Part shown: piece after piece, positions 1-6,614 of the stretch
Layout: every line of letters begins with the position of its first letter
How positions within the stretch are numbered: position 1 is the stretch's first letter
Assembly (NCBI GenBank): GCA_021778975.1
Contig: JAJYBO010000058.1
Coordinates: 1-12,883, forward strand
Length of the DNA stretch: 12,883 bases
Direction: 5' to 3'
Source: Deltaproteobacteria bacterium
GTDB lineage: Bacteria; Desulfobacterota; Desulfobacteria; Desulfobacterales; Desulfatirhabdiaceae
The notes under the pieces: generated by a model
Told to the model about the DNA's origin: nothing
Database searches by the model: none
Seen by the model: only the letters and a program-made list of their open reading frames with translations
Made by a program: the position numbers and the translations under genes

Positions 1-330
1 CTGAAATCGTCGCCGAAACCGGAAAAGCCGTCCGAACCGTCCAGACAAATGGCGCTTGCCGAAGATTATTTAGGGCAAAGTCTGGCGCTGTACAACGAGG
101 GACGATATCAGGATTCCATCCAGGCCAGCAGGCAGGCGTTAAAAGCAAACCCCGGCTATGCGCTGGCCTACAACAATATCTGTGCCGCCTGCAATGCGCT
201 CGGCCAGTGGGAAAATGCCGTCGCCGCCTGTGAAAAAGGGCTTCATATCGCCCCGGACATGCCGATCCTGAAAAACAATCTGGCTGTGGCAAAACGCGGG
301 CTGCTCCTGAAACAGCCTGTGTTGAAATAA
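1..330 (+). CDS. C-terminal part of a TPR-repeat protein (5' end outside window)
   Basis: The reading frame is open from base 1, so the ATG at 49 is probably internal and the gene starts upstream of the window. The visible 109 residues begin with a Lys/Pro/Ser-rich linker, followed by tetratricopeptide repeats. One TPR helix pair covers roughly AEDYLGQSLALYNEGRYQDS to the NPGYALAYNN segment, and a second covers the ICAACNALGQWENAVAACEKG segment and the APDMPILKNN segment, with a short capping helix after it. The spacing of small, Tyr, Ala and Pro residues fits the TPR consensus. Such repeats form protein-binding superhelices. In this type of genome, short C-terminal TPR blocks often sit on membrane glycosyltransferases, but the catalytic part is not visible here, so the full function is unknown. 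The gene ends in TAA and converges with the gene at 528-2309. Confidence 0.8.
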   Translation: MKSSPKPEKPSEPSRQMALAEDYLGQSLALYNEGRYQDSIQASRQALKANPGYALAYNNICAACNALGQWENAVAACEKGLHIAPDMPILKNNLAVAKRGLLLKQPVLK

Positions 331-384
331 CCTGGGGACAGGCTATGAAGTTACAAAACAGTTCGCATAATTAAAGAATATCTC
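331..384. other. intergenic sequence between convergent genes
   Basis: This AT-rich spacer follows the TPR gene. A short CCTG/CAGG stem at 331-342 lacks a T-run, so I do not call a terminator. I see no RNA gene or repeat here, or in 505-527. Confidence 0.3.
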
Positions 385-504
385 ATGTATTTAAACTGTT
401 ATCATCTGCTGCTTTGCGATGCCCAGAAGATTCCGCTGGAAGATTTCGTTTTGTTCCGCAAACAAGTCATGGCATTCATCAACGACAATCTGAATTCGAC
501 ATGA
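385..504 (+). CDS. possible 39-aa small ORF, unrecognised
   Basis: An ATG at 385 opens 39 codons ending in TGA at 502-504, in an otherwise empty convergent intergenic region. The product begins MYLNCYHLLLCDAQ and ends FINDNLNST. It reads like a plausible helical peptide with ordinary codon choice. The upstream sequence is AT-rich, with only a weak purine stretch (AAAGAA) as ribosome binding site. It could be a genuine small protein, the remnant of a decayed gene, or chance. I do not recognise it. Confidence 0.25.
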   Translation: MYLNCYHLLLCDAQKIPLEDFVLFRKQVMAFINDNLNST

Positions 505-527
505 CACGCAGATATTACCAAAGGAAT

Positions 528-2309
528 TCAGACCTGAGCCTGCCACCAGATTCTTTCATATCCCAAAGACACAACGGCGTAGCACCGCAGATTCAAATCG
601 CCGTATTTGCGGCGGATGGCCTCCCCGTAGTCCGCTACCTGGGCGAGCGCATCGGCCATTTTCTCCTTCATCGCAGAAACAGCCTGAAGTGCCTCATTGC
701 TTAACCGGGCAGCGTCTTCGCCACTCAACCCCGCTTCAGACAGCGGTACAAACTTGAACTCAATCAGGATGTCATAGACCTTCACATGCCGCATATCCGA
801 TTTCCGAATCATGGTCAAATCCGCATACCGCCGGCTGATTTCCTTCTCTGAATCCATAACGTACAGGATGTCGTTGTAAAGCAGGGTCAAGAACGCGGTT
901 TTCACTGTCAGTTCATTGGCCCAGCGGTAATCCCGGTTATGGAAAATCTTGAAATATCGCTGTTCCACAAATTCACACAGCGGAGCCATCTCTCCATACA
1001 TATACAGCTTTTCCGCAGCCAGTCTGCCGTCATCCCTCATGACAGGCTCCGGCAGCAGCAGTTCCTGAAGACGCTCCACATACAGACCCCGCATGACCAG
1101 ATTCGGAACCTTAAGCCGCAACTGGCCCTGCTCGGTTTTCCCCGCCTGCGTCAGCATCCCGAAGTAATACAGGAGCGAAGCCATAAATGTCTGACCTTTA
1201 CTGCTGGCCGAAAGCATCTGACGGATTCCAAACCGGTCTGAAATGGACTGAAGCTCCAGACAGTGATCCGTCTGCATCAAATCCAGGATCATCTGCCTTC
1301 CCTGAGACAATTGGGAGATATACTGAAGTTTTGCCTCATCCACCGCCAGATTGGCGTCCAGCAATTGGTCGGGATGCGCACAGAACTGCTGGAAGGCTTT
1401 CATAAAAAACAGGGAGAGCGTCGGATTATACACCATTTCTCTGACATCGGCGGCAAACCGATATCCGTTGTACCAGGTGCGCATGGTATCCAGTGTAATG
1501 GCTGCCTGACTTTCATCCATGTTACAGGATTGAACAATGCCGGAAAGCGCCAGTTGCACTTCATGTTCTTCAAAACCGCATAGCACATTGAAAGTTGGAC
1601 TCAAATAGATATTTTCGGCGATATTATAGCCGCTGGTAATATCGCTCAGCACCACGGGAGACACGCCGGTAATAAACGTGCGGGCGAAAGCATTGCTCAC
1701 AGAAAGCGATTTGACCGCCTTAAACAACGTTTTCAGCGGCCCTTTTTCATACACCAGCGCCTCGTAGGTTTTACGGCCATCCAGGGCATCCATCATCACT
1801 TCATTGGCGAAATTGTCGTATTCGTCTATCAAAAGATAGATGGAGTATGGCGTCTGGCGAACCGCATCAACGACAGATTTGATGGAGTTTATTGCGTTGT
1901 CTGAATCGATATCTATCCGGGTGGATAATAAAGGACGGTAGTAAAGTGCAAAGGATCGGATACAGGCATTGACATGGTCAAACAGGGATTTTCGAATGTC
2001 ATTGACGCTTCCTGTGGAGTCCACACAGGAAAAATCCCACTTGAGTATAAAAAACATGTTATGTAGCGGCGTCGGCTGCGGACCGATCTTCAGATTTGCG
2101 AACAGCGACTGGAACTGATCCGCCAAAGTGACATCGTAATAATGCTCCAGCATGGACAGCAGCAGGCTTTTACCGAAACGGCGAGGCCGGATGAACAGCA
2201 GGTAATTGCCCGTATCTTCCAGTATTCGAATAAAATGAGTGCGGTCGCAGTAAAAATAATGCTGCATAACGATTTCCCTGAAATCGGAAATACCATAGGG
2301 GAATTTCAT
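528..2309 (-). CDS. AAA-ATPase-like protein with C-terminal PD-(D/E)XK nuclease-like domain
   Basis: This 593-aa protein has the architecture of the widespread AAA-ATPase-like plus PD-(D/E)XK family (AAA-ATPase_like followed by PDDEXK_9). The N-terminal signature around Y18FYCDRTHFI leads to a Walker A-like RPRRFGKSLLLSM at residues 41-53. A Walker B strand IYLLIDEYD lies at 157-165, and an arginine-rich sensor-like segment (ARTFITGVSPV) at about 209-219. The C-terminal nuclease-like core shows E466, D497 and the E517-F-K519 strand, then Q557 and Y561, in the order expected for PD-(D/E)XK enzymes. The length matches the family. The biological role of the family is poorly defined; members occur in many near-identical copies in some genomes and may be mobile or defence-related. 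The start is supported by an AAGGAGG Shine-Dalgarno with 7-base spacing. The gene ends in TGA and appears monocistronic. Confidence 0.9.
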   Translation of the reverse strand: MKFPYGISDFREIVMQHYFYCDRTHFIRILEDTGNYLLFIRPRRFGKSLLLSMLEHYYDVTLADQFQSLFANLKIGPQPTPLHNMFFILKWDFSCVDSTGSVNDIRKSLFDHVNACIRSFALYYRPLLSTRIDIDSDNAINSIKSVVDAVRQTPYSIYLLIDEYDNFANEVMMDALDGRKTYEALVYEKGPLKTLFKAVKSLSVSNAFARTFITGVSPVVLSDITSGYNIAENIYLSPTFNVLCGFEEHEVQLALSGIVQSCNMDESQAAITLDTMRTWYNGYRFAADVREMVYNPTLSLFFMKAFQQFCAHPDQLLDANLAVDEAKLQYISQLSQGRQMILDLMQTDHCLELQSISDRFGIRQMLSASSKGQTFMASLLYYFGMLTQAGKTEQGQLRLKVPNLVMRGLYVERLQELLLPEPVMRDDGRLAAEKLYMYGEMAPLCEFVEQRYFKIFHNRDYRWANELTVKTAFLTLLYNDILYVMDSEKEISRRYADLTMIRKSDMRHVKVYDILIEFKFVPLSEAGLSGEDAARLSNEALQAVSAMKEKMADALAQVADYGEAIRRKYGDLNLRCYAVVSLGYERIWWQAQV

Positions 2310-2316
2310 GCGGGAG

Positions 2317-2323
2317 CCTCCTT
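2317..2323 (-). promoter_or_regulatory. Shine-Dalgarno for the AAA-ATPase gene
   Basis: On the minus strand this reads AAGGAGG, a full anti-16S match, 7 bases before the ATG at 2309. It fixes the start of the AAA-ATPase/PD-(D/E)XK gene. Confidence 0.8.
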
Positions 2324-2437
2324 CATGGTTCAGGAACCTGCAAGTGCTGAATATACCGATGCTGCCGTTTATGCCTGCCCGGCATCATCGGATCGTTCAT
2401 CAGGAAACAGTTTACTGCCTGCTTGCATTGTTTCACT

Positions 2438-2466
2438 ATATTACAACGATACAGGATACCTATCAA
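2438..2466 (-). promoter_or_regulatory. sigma70-type promoter for the AAA-ATPase gene
   Basis: On the minus strand a -35 box TTGATA (2461-2466) and a -10 box TAATAT (2438-2443) are separated by exactly 17 bases (2444-2460). Both boxes are close to consensus and point toward the gene starting at 2309, giving a leader of roughly 120 bases. This is read by eye; no start site has been mapped. Confidence 0.55.
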
Positions 2467-2476
2467 CCGGCAATGT

Positions 2477-2497
2477 TGCACCGAATTTATCGGTGCA
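2477..2497. repeat. perfect 8-bp inverted repeat with 5-base spacer
   Basis: TGCACCGA and TCGGTGCA flank the spacer ATTTA. The repeat sits between the minus-strand promoter (2438-2466) and a possible plus-strand -35 box (2503-2508). That position would suit an operator for a dimeric repressor acting on both divergent genes. No T-run follows, so a terminator is unlikely. Confidence 0.45.
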
Positions 2498-2502
2498 GAC
2501 AG

Positions 2503-2531
2503 TTGACGTTTGAAAGCGGAAAAGGTAGGAA
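2503..2531 (+). promoter_or_regulatory. possible weak promoter for the 145-aa gene
   Basis: A good -35-like TTGACG (2503-2508) is followed after 17 bases by TAGGAA (2526-2531), which matches the -10 consensus poorly. It lies 60 bases before the ATG at 2592 and just downstream of the inverted repeat. The call is tentative and rests mainly on the -35 box and the position. Confidence 0.25.
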
Positions 2532-2591
2532 TGAACCTGCAAATGACCACTCCTGACACGCTTGCATAACGCATGAGAAAACATACAATTC

Positions 2592-3029
2592 ATGAGTCTC
2601 GGCAAAGACCATAAAAATCATCTTCTGATTATTTTTAAACATATCGATATGTTGCTTTCAGATATGGAACGGATCATGTCAGGGGACGATGCATCGCACC
2701 TGTTCAAACCCCATTTCCCCGATATTGAAGCTGAAACACAAAACAAAGCCCGCTGTGAAATCGCTGAATTCCGGATAGTGATGTCTGAAAATCTGAAAAA
2801 TCTCGGAATCGAGATTCCGGAGCCGCGGGTTGGCGCGCTTCAGGCAGCCCTCACTGCCTGTACTTTTGTGAATATCGCGCTTGAAGAACTCAAATCCGGG
2901 TATATGCGCGGGTATGGCGATTTAACCCGGGAAACTGCTGAATCCCTGGACGACATGGTTCTACGGATGCAGACTGCCGTAAGTCGTATTGCCGGCCTTC
3001 TTTCCGGACAAACTTCCCGTAAAGACTGA
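2592..3029 (+). CDS. small helical protein of unknown function, apparent homologue of the 143-aa protein at 10641-11072
   Basis: This 145-aa soluble protein has no signal peptide, membrane segment or catalytic motif that I recognise. Its residue pattern suggests mostly alpha helix. It aligns over nearly its full length with the 143-aa product of 10641-11072. The clearest block is ALEELKSGYMRGYGD (96-110) against ALAEIGSERLKRYGE (99-113), which aligns without gaps. Cys90/Cys93 and Gly72/Gly75 also align in register. An upstream helix, IAEFRIVMSE, matches IQDVRRILED with a two-residue offset. The two therefore look like diverged members of one family, one at each side of the MutS-like/dynamin cluster. 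The Shine-Dalgarno is weak. The 3' end overlaps the end of the convergent MutS-like gene by 69 bp (2961-3029). Confidence 0.7.
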   Translation: MSLGKDHKNHLLIIFKHIDMLLSDMERIMSGDDASHLFKPHFPDIEAETQNKARCEIAEFRIVMSENLKNLGIEIPEPRVGALQAALTACTFVNIALEELKSGYMRGYGDLTRETAESLDDMVLRMQTAVSRIAGLLSGQTSRKD

Positions 3030-4529
3030 ATGATATAAATCCTCACCAAAGCTGGTTTCCAGCGGCGGGTTTTCCATCAGCCTGAAACTGCGGCTTCCAT
3101 CCTGTCGGCGGTCCGCTCTCAAGAAGACAACGTTATCCATCTTTTTTTCATGAAAAATGCGGGCGAATTCGTATTGGTGCGTCACAAAGAAAACCTTGAC
3201 GCGTTTTTCCATCAGTGCGCAAGTAATCTGTCTGGCAATTTCCGATCCTTCCCTCTCATTGGTCGCAGCGAACGACTCGTTGAATAACAATACGGAATTC
3301 GGCCGGATATCGTCCGCGATATCACTCATTCTGGAAATCTCTTCATCCAGCTTTCCACTGTTCATGGCGGTGTCTTCCTCCCGTTTGTAATGCGTGAAAA
3401 CGCCGGCGCAGACATCGGAACAGAAATATCGGGCGCCTACGAACATACCGCACTGCATCATCAATCGGGACAAACCGATACTTCTCAGAAACGTTGATTT
3501 TCCCCCTTGATTGGCGCCGGTAATAATCACCAGGTCTTTGCCTTCCAGATTCAGATCATTGCCCACCACTTTCCGTCGCATTATCAGGGACAGACAAACG
3601 TCATACAATTCGATACATTGCAACTTACGCCGTTCGGCGGATAGCGGCAGGGGAAAGCACACCGGTTCTTCGATTTCCACAAGAAGATCGTGCAGATTCA
3701 AACAGCCGACATAGAAGGCGGTTTCCATTCTCAATGTGTCCAGGAAGCCGAGTATGTGATCGGCCGATCGGGCAAGGGCGTCGGCCACAAGATTCATCCC
3801 TTTGTTTCTCAGCTCCGTCAACACGCGGGCCCCGCTTTCATCACGTTCGGAGATGCGTACGATGTTCTCGATCTGTTTCCTGATAAAAAAACATTTTCCG
3901 ATGGCTTGCCATAACTGTTTCCACCAGATACGTTTTTCCTCCTGAAACCTGTGAAGCATGTAACGGACGCCCTTGTTTCCCGTTCCCAGGCCGGCGCTGA
4001 TCAGAACGCCTTTACGGGACCTGAGATATTCCATGTGGTTTCGGATACCGAGCAGGTATTCATCGCTGAGATTGTCCATAAGCATCGTAAAAAATGCTTG
4101 AAAGCCTTCCGAATCAAATGCGCCGATGTGGGTTTCAGCAATGGTTTTGAGTTCTATAAGCAATGACACCAGAACTTGCATCAATTCCAGGGCATTTCTA
4201 AGGACTGAATCGGGATATCTGGTAAAAATGCCGTAATAATGTTTTTTCCGGGCGGTAATGGACGCGACGGCGATATCATAAATGGAGTGAACCACGGAAG
4301 CATTTTTGAGACAATCTTTCAGGATATTCTGGCGGTATTGTATGGTGTTCAGACTGTCCGCACCCATCAGTAAGGCTTTCCGGACAACTTCGGATATCGT
4401 TGAATCTCCACCGGACATGGCATTGAACAAGGTTTTCAATTCAAGGTCCTGGGTCAGCAACAGTTCGTTTGACGGCATGACCGCCTGCGTGTCGAAATCG
4501 CGATCCCGATACATGAGAAAAACTTTCAT
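2961..4529 (-). CDS. MutS-like ATPase without mismatch-recognition domain (second of a tandem pair)
   Basis: This 522-aa protein carries a C-terminal MutS-family ATPase (MutS domain V) after a helical region resembling the MutS core/lever. The P-loop is TGANQGGKST (337-346). The Walker B region VLLFNES (413-419) has Asn417-Glu418 where canonical MutS has Asp-Glu, followed by a segment resembling the MutS signature (AATNEREGSE). The switch His is H451 in VTHQYEFA. Domain I, domain II and a C-terminal Smr nuclease are absent, so classical mismatch repair is unlikely. Residues 62-72 (TIQYRQNILKD) match SIQYRHEIMQD in its neighbour, showing that the two are paralogues. The ATG overlaps the stop of that neighbour as ATGA, a sign of translational coupling and probable hetero-oligomer formation. 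The gene ends in TAG, with about 20 low-complexity residues beyond the last recognisable motif, overlapping the opposite-strand gene. Confidence 0.88.
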   Translation of the reverse strand: MKVFLMYRDRDFDTQAVMPSNELLLTQDLELKTLFNAMSGGDSTISEVVRKALLMGADSLNTIQYRQNILKDCLKNASVVHSIYDIAVASITARKKHYYGIFTRYPDSVLRNALELMQVLVSLLIELKTIAETHIGAFDSEGFQAFFTMLMDNLSDEYLLGIRNHMEYLRSRKGVLISAGLGTGNKGVRYMLHRFQEEKRIWWKQLWQAIGKCFFIRKQIENIVRISERDESGARVLTELRNKGMNLVADALARSADHILGFLDTLRMETAFYVGCLNLHDLLVEIEEPVCFPLPLSAERRKLQCIELYDVCLSLIMRRKVVGNDLNLEGKDLVIITGANQGGKSTFLRSIGLSRLMMQCGMFVGARYFCSDVCAGVFTHYKREEDTAMNSGKLDEEISRMSDIADDIRPNSVLLFNESFAATNEREGSEIARQITCALMEKRVKVFFVTHQYEFARIFHEKKMDNVVFLRADRRQDGSRSFRLMENPPLETSFGEDLYHSVFTGSLSGKKAGNTTYGSLHP

Positions 4530-6049
4530 GGCGCAATACGCTCCATCAGATGGTCATAGGTGACCTGATACCTTTCGGCTATTGACAGTGCGTATGCAAG
4601 TCCATTGGCCGGCATCCTTTCAACCTTGAAAGTCCGCAATGACGGGCTTTCGGGAACGACCATGCTGGTCATGCTCACGGTCGTTTCGCTCAATGACGAC
4701 AGTTCACCCATGAACGTGACGCAAATACACAGTAAATCCAGAGATATAATCCGTTCCATTATTTTTTTGCTTAAAAACAGTGCGTCTTTCAATGTCGTCG
4801 ATGTGAAGATTTCATTCATTACCACGATACTGTCCAATGTGGCCTGCTGCAGAATATCATGGATTCGGATCAGGTCGTCCTGAAGCTTTCCCCTGAGGTT
4901 ATGGATGGTTTCTTTTTTTTCAAAGTGTGTGAAAATCTTATCGGGCAGAAAAAGATGCGCCTTTCTTCCCGGAACGGGACAGCCAATACTTGCCAGATAA
5001 TGCAATTGTCCGAATGTCCGGGCAAATGTGGTTTTGCCCCCCTGGTTGGGGCCGGTCACAACGAAGATACGCTCACGCCCCTTCAGATAAAAACTGTTGC
5101 AGACCACTGGCAGTTTTTTTTCGATGAGTTTCAATGCCAACGCCGCATCGAATCCATCGTTACAGAGAATCTCCTTGCAGTCACTTGAAACCTGGGGATA
5201 ACAGAACGGCAATTCCGCCTGTCGGAATTTTGCGATATAATCCAGACAGGCGATATAAAACTGGACCTCATGTTCAAATACACTGACAGTCTCGACGATG
5301 TACCTGCTCAAATTCGAACAATATGTCGATAAATCAGAAAACGTATCGGAATACAGCCTGGCGACAACATTCAGTATCCCTGCTTCGACATGGTTCATGT
5401 CCACATAGTCCGGAAACGATGTCATATAGTTTTTCACCGTTCCCTGTTTGAATCTTTCGAAAGTCGTTTCCACTTCAGCGGCGTAATCGGCTTCGTTTTC
5501 ATACCTGGAAATCCTGATACTGCTCCCATTGATCAGCATGCAGTACCGTATCGTGTTTAACGCGTCGGTCAATCTCCGGGCTTCCGATTGAAAAGACGTG
5601 AATTGATCAGATTCAATATGTTCTTTCAGAAAATTGCGGAACGCCAGAAGCCCTCGGGATTTCAGATCTGCGGCAAGCAGATCTTCTGACAGTTTCTGGA
5701 CTGCATTGAAATAGATGGACACCGCATCGAGCATCCACCTTTCTTTCTGGCGGCTGTAATACAGCTTGTCCGCCTGGGCGAGATGGGCGCGCACTGAACT
5801 CATGTCTTTCGAAAACGCCTTGAGGCGATCCAGTACATCCTGTTTTTCAATGTCCTGCATGATTTCATGACGATATTGGATTGAATCGACCGTGTTCAGT
5901 GCCGTATAAAAATAAGGTTTTAGATCATATTCCTCCCTTTGGGCCGTAATGGCGTCAACAACCTGATCGAGATTCAGATCCGTAAAAAAAACGGGTGGTT
6001 CTGTTGCCAGATGCTGACACCCATTTTCAAAAAGTATGCTCAGCGCCAT
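4526..6049 (-). CDS. MutS-like ATPase without mismatch-recognition domain (first of a tandem pair)
   Basis: This 507-aa protein has the same build as its downstream paralogue. An N-terminal helical region contains SIQYRHEIMQD (56-66) and is followed by a MutS domain V ATPase. The P-loop TGPNQGGKTT (332-341) is very close to the MutS consensus. Walker B IVVMNEI (408-414) again has Asn412-Glu413 in place of Asp-Glu, and TSTTLKDAL follows as the signature-like segment. Where MutS and the neighbour have a Thr-His switch, this protein reads VTFMGEL, so the His appears to be lost and ATPase activity may be asymmetric within the pair. There is no mismatch-binding domain I and no Smr domain. It begins 27 bases after the HAD gene and its TGA overlaps the next ATG by 4 bases. 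Its DNA or RNA substrate, if any, cannot be read from the sequence. Confidence 0.88.
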   Translation of the reverse strand: MALSILFENGCQHLATEPPVFFTDLNLDQVVDAITAQREEYDLKPYFYTALNTVDSIQYRHEIMQDIEKQDVLDRLKAFSKDMSSVRAHLAQADKLYYSRQKERWMLDAVSIYFNAVQKLSEDLLAADLKSRGLLAFRNFLKEHIESDQFTSFQSEARRLTDALNTIRYCMLINGSSIRISRYENEADYAAEVETTFERFKQGTVKNYMTSFPDYVDMNHVEAGILNVVARLYSDTFSDLSTYCSNLSRYIVETVSVFEHEVQFYIACLDYIAKFRQAELPFCYPQVSSDCKEILCNDGFDAALALKLIEKKLPVVCNSFYLKGRERIFVVTGPNQGGKTTFARTFGQLHYLASIGCPVPGRKAHLFLPDKIFTHFEKKETIHNLRGKLQDDLIRIHDILQQATLDSIVVMNEIFTSTTLKDALFLSKKIMERIISLDLLCICVTFMGELSSLSETTVSMTSMVVPESPSLRTFKVERMPANGLAYALSIAERYQVTYDHLMERIAP

Positions 6050-6076
6050 TACCGCATTTCCATATCTGACCGTCGT

Positions 6077-6556
6077 TTAATCACGCAGGGTGGCTTTGAG
6101 ACGAAGCGGATTGAGCAACAGATCCAGAGCGTCCAGGATGTCGCGGCAAACCACTTTGGCGCTGGCGATCAGCTCTCCGGAACATCCTTCAGGTCCCACA
6201 ACCGCAATCCCCACCGCCGACATTCTGACCATTTCGACATCGTTACGGCCGTTGCCGATGGATGCAATGCCGGAAGATGACAGGCCACGAACGAAATCCG
6301 CTTTATCGCGGCCGGTCTGAATCCGACGAAACGCCACCGGAAGCCCTTCCACCTGTCTGGCGGCCGTACCGAACGTATCCGCCGTCAGAACGGTGATGTC
6401 CAGTTTTTCTCCAAGTTGCTTCAGACGTTCACCGACGCCCGGCAGCAGCACGCCGTCACATGACAGCGTGCCGGTAAAATCAAGCAACAGGTGGGTAAGC
6501 GTCAAGGGCTGCCCGCCGGGAACATCCACATGAATACCGGTACGAATTGTCTCCAT
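6077..6556 (-). CDS. HAD-superfamily phosphatase, soluble P-type-ATPase-like
   Basis: This protein of about 160 aa has all four HAD motifs (numbered from the alternative ATG at 6562). Motif I is LLLDFTGTL with nucleophile D28. Motif II is T60 in TVLTAD, motif III is K87 in GRDKADF, and motif IV is GNGRNDVEM with N107/D108. Motif I reads D-x-T-G-T, as in P-type ATPases, rather than the D-x-D of most HAD phosphatases. Together with the small size and lack of membrane segments, this fits the soluble P-type-ATPase-like HAD group. The likely chemistry is phosphoryl transfer through an aspartyl-phosphate; the substrate is unknown. Two ATGs are possible. AAGGAG at 6566-6571 lies 9 bases from the ATG at 6556 but only 3 from that at 6562, so I prefer 6556. 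It sits between the dynamin-like gene and the MutS-like pair. Confidence 0.88.
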   Translation of the reverse strand: METIRTGIHVDVPGGQPLTLTHLLLDFTGTLSCDGVLLPGVGERLKQLGEKLDITVLTADTFGTAARQVEGLPVAFRRIQTGRDKADFVRGLSSSGIASIGNGRNDVEMVRMSAVGIAVVGPEGCSGELIASAKVVCRDILDALDLLLNPLRLKATLRD

Positions 6557-6614
6557 TTTCATATTCTCCTTTCTGTAAAACAGATTTTGATAGAAAACCG
6601 GTCATGACGCATCG

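Noticed and set aside
357..400. AACAGTT/AACTGTT inverted repeat and TGAATTC/GAATTCA at 491-530
   Set aside because: The arms are 7 bp with spacers of about 26-30 bases, which is expected by chance in AT-rich sequence.
414..704. 96-codon open frame on the plus strand
   Set aside because: It runs into the 3' end of the AAA-ATPase/PD-(D/E)XK gene antisense, and its composition looks random.
3051..3074. GCTGG/CCAGC hairpin followed by TTTT, 21 bases after the 145-aa gene
   Set aside because: The stem is only 5 bp, the T-run is detached by several bases, and it lies in conserved MutS-like coding sequence. It is too weak to call a terminator.
4913..4920. run of eight T (A8 on the coding strand) in the first MutS-like gene, and A8 at 5984-5991
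   Set aside because: These could be slippery or phase-variable tracts, but the frame is intact across both and the residues encoded are ordinary. There is no evidence of frameshifting.
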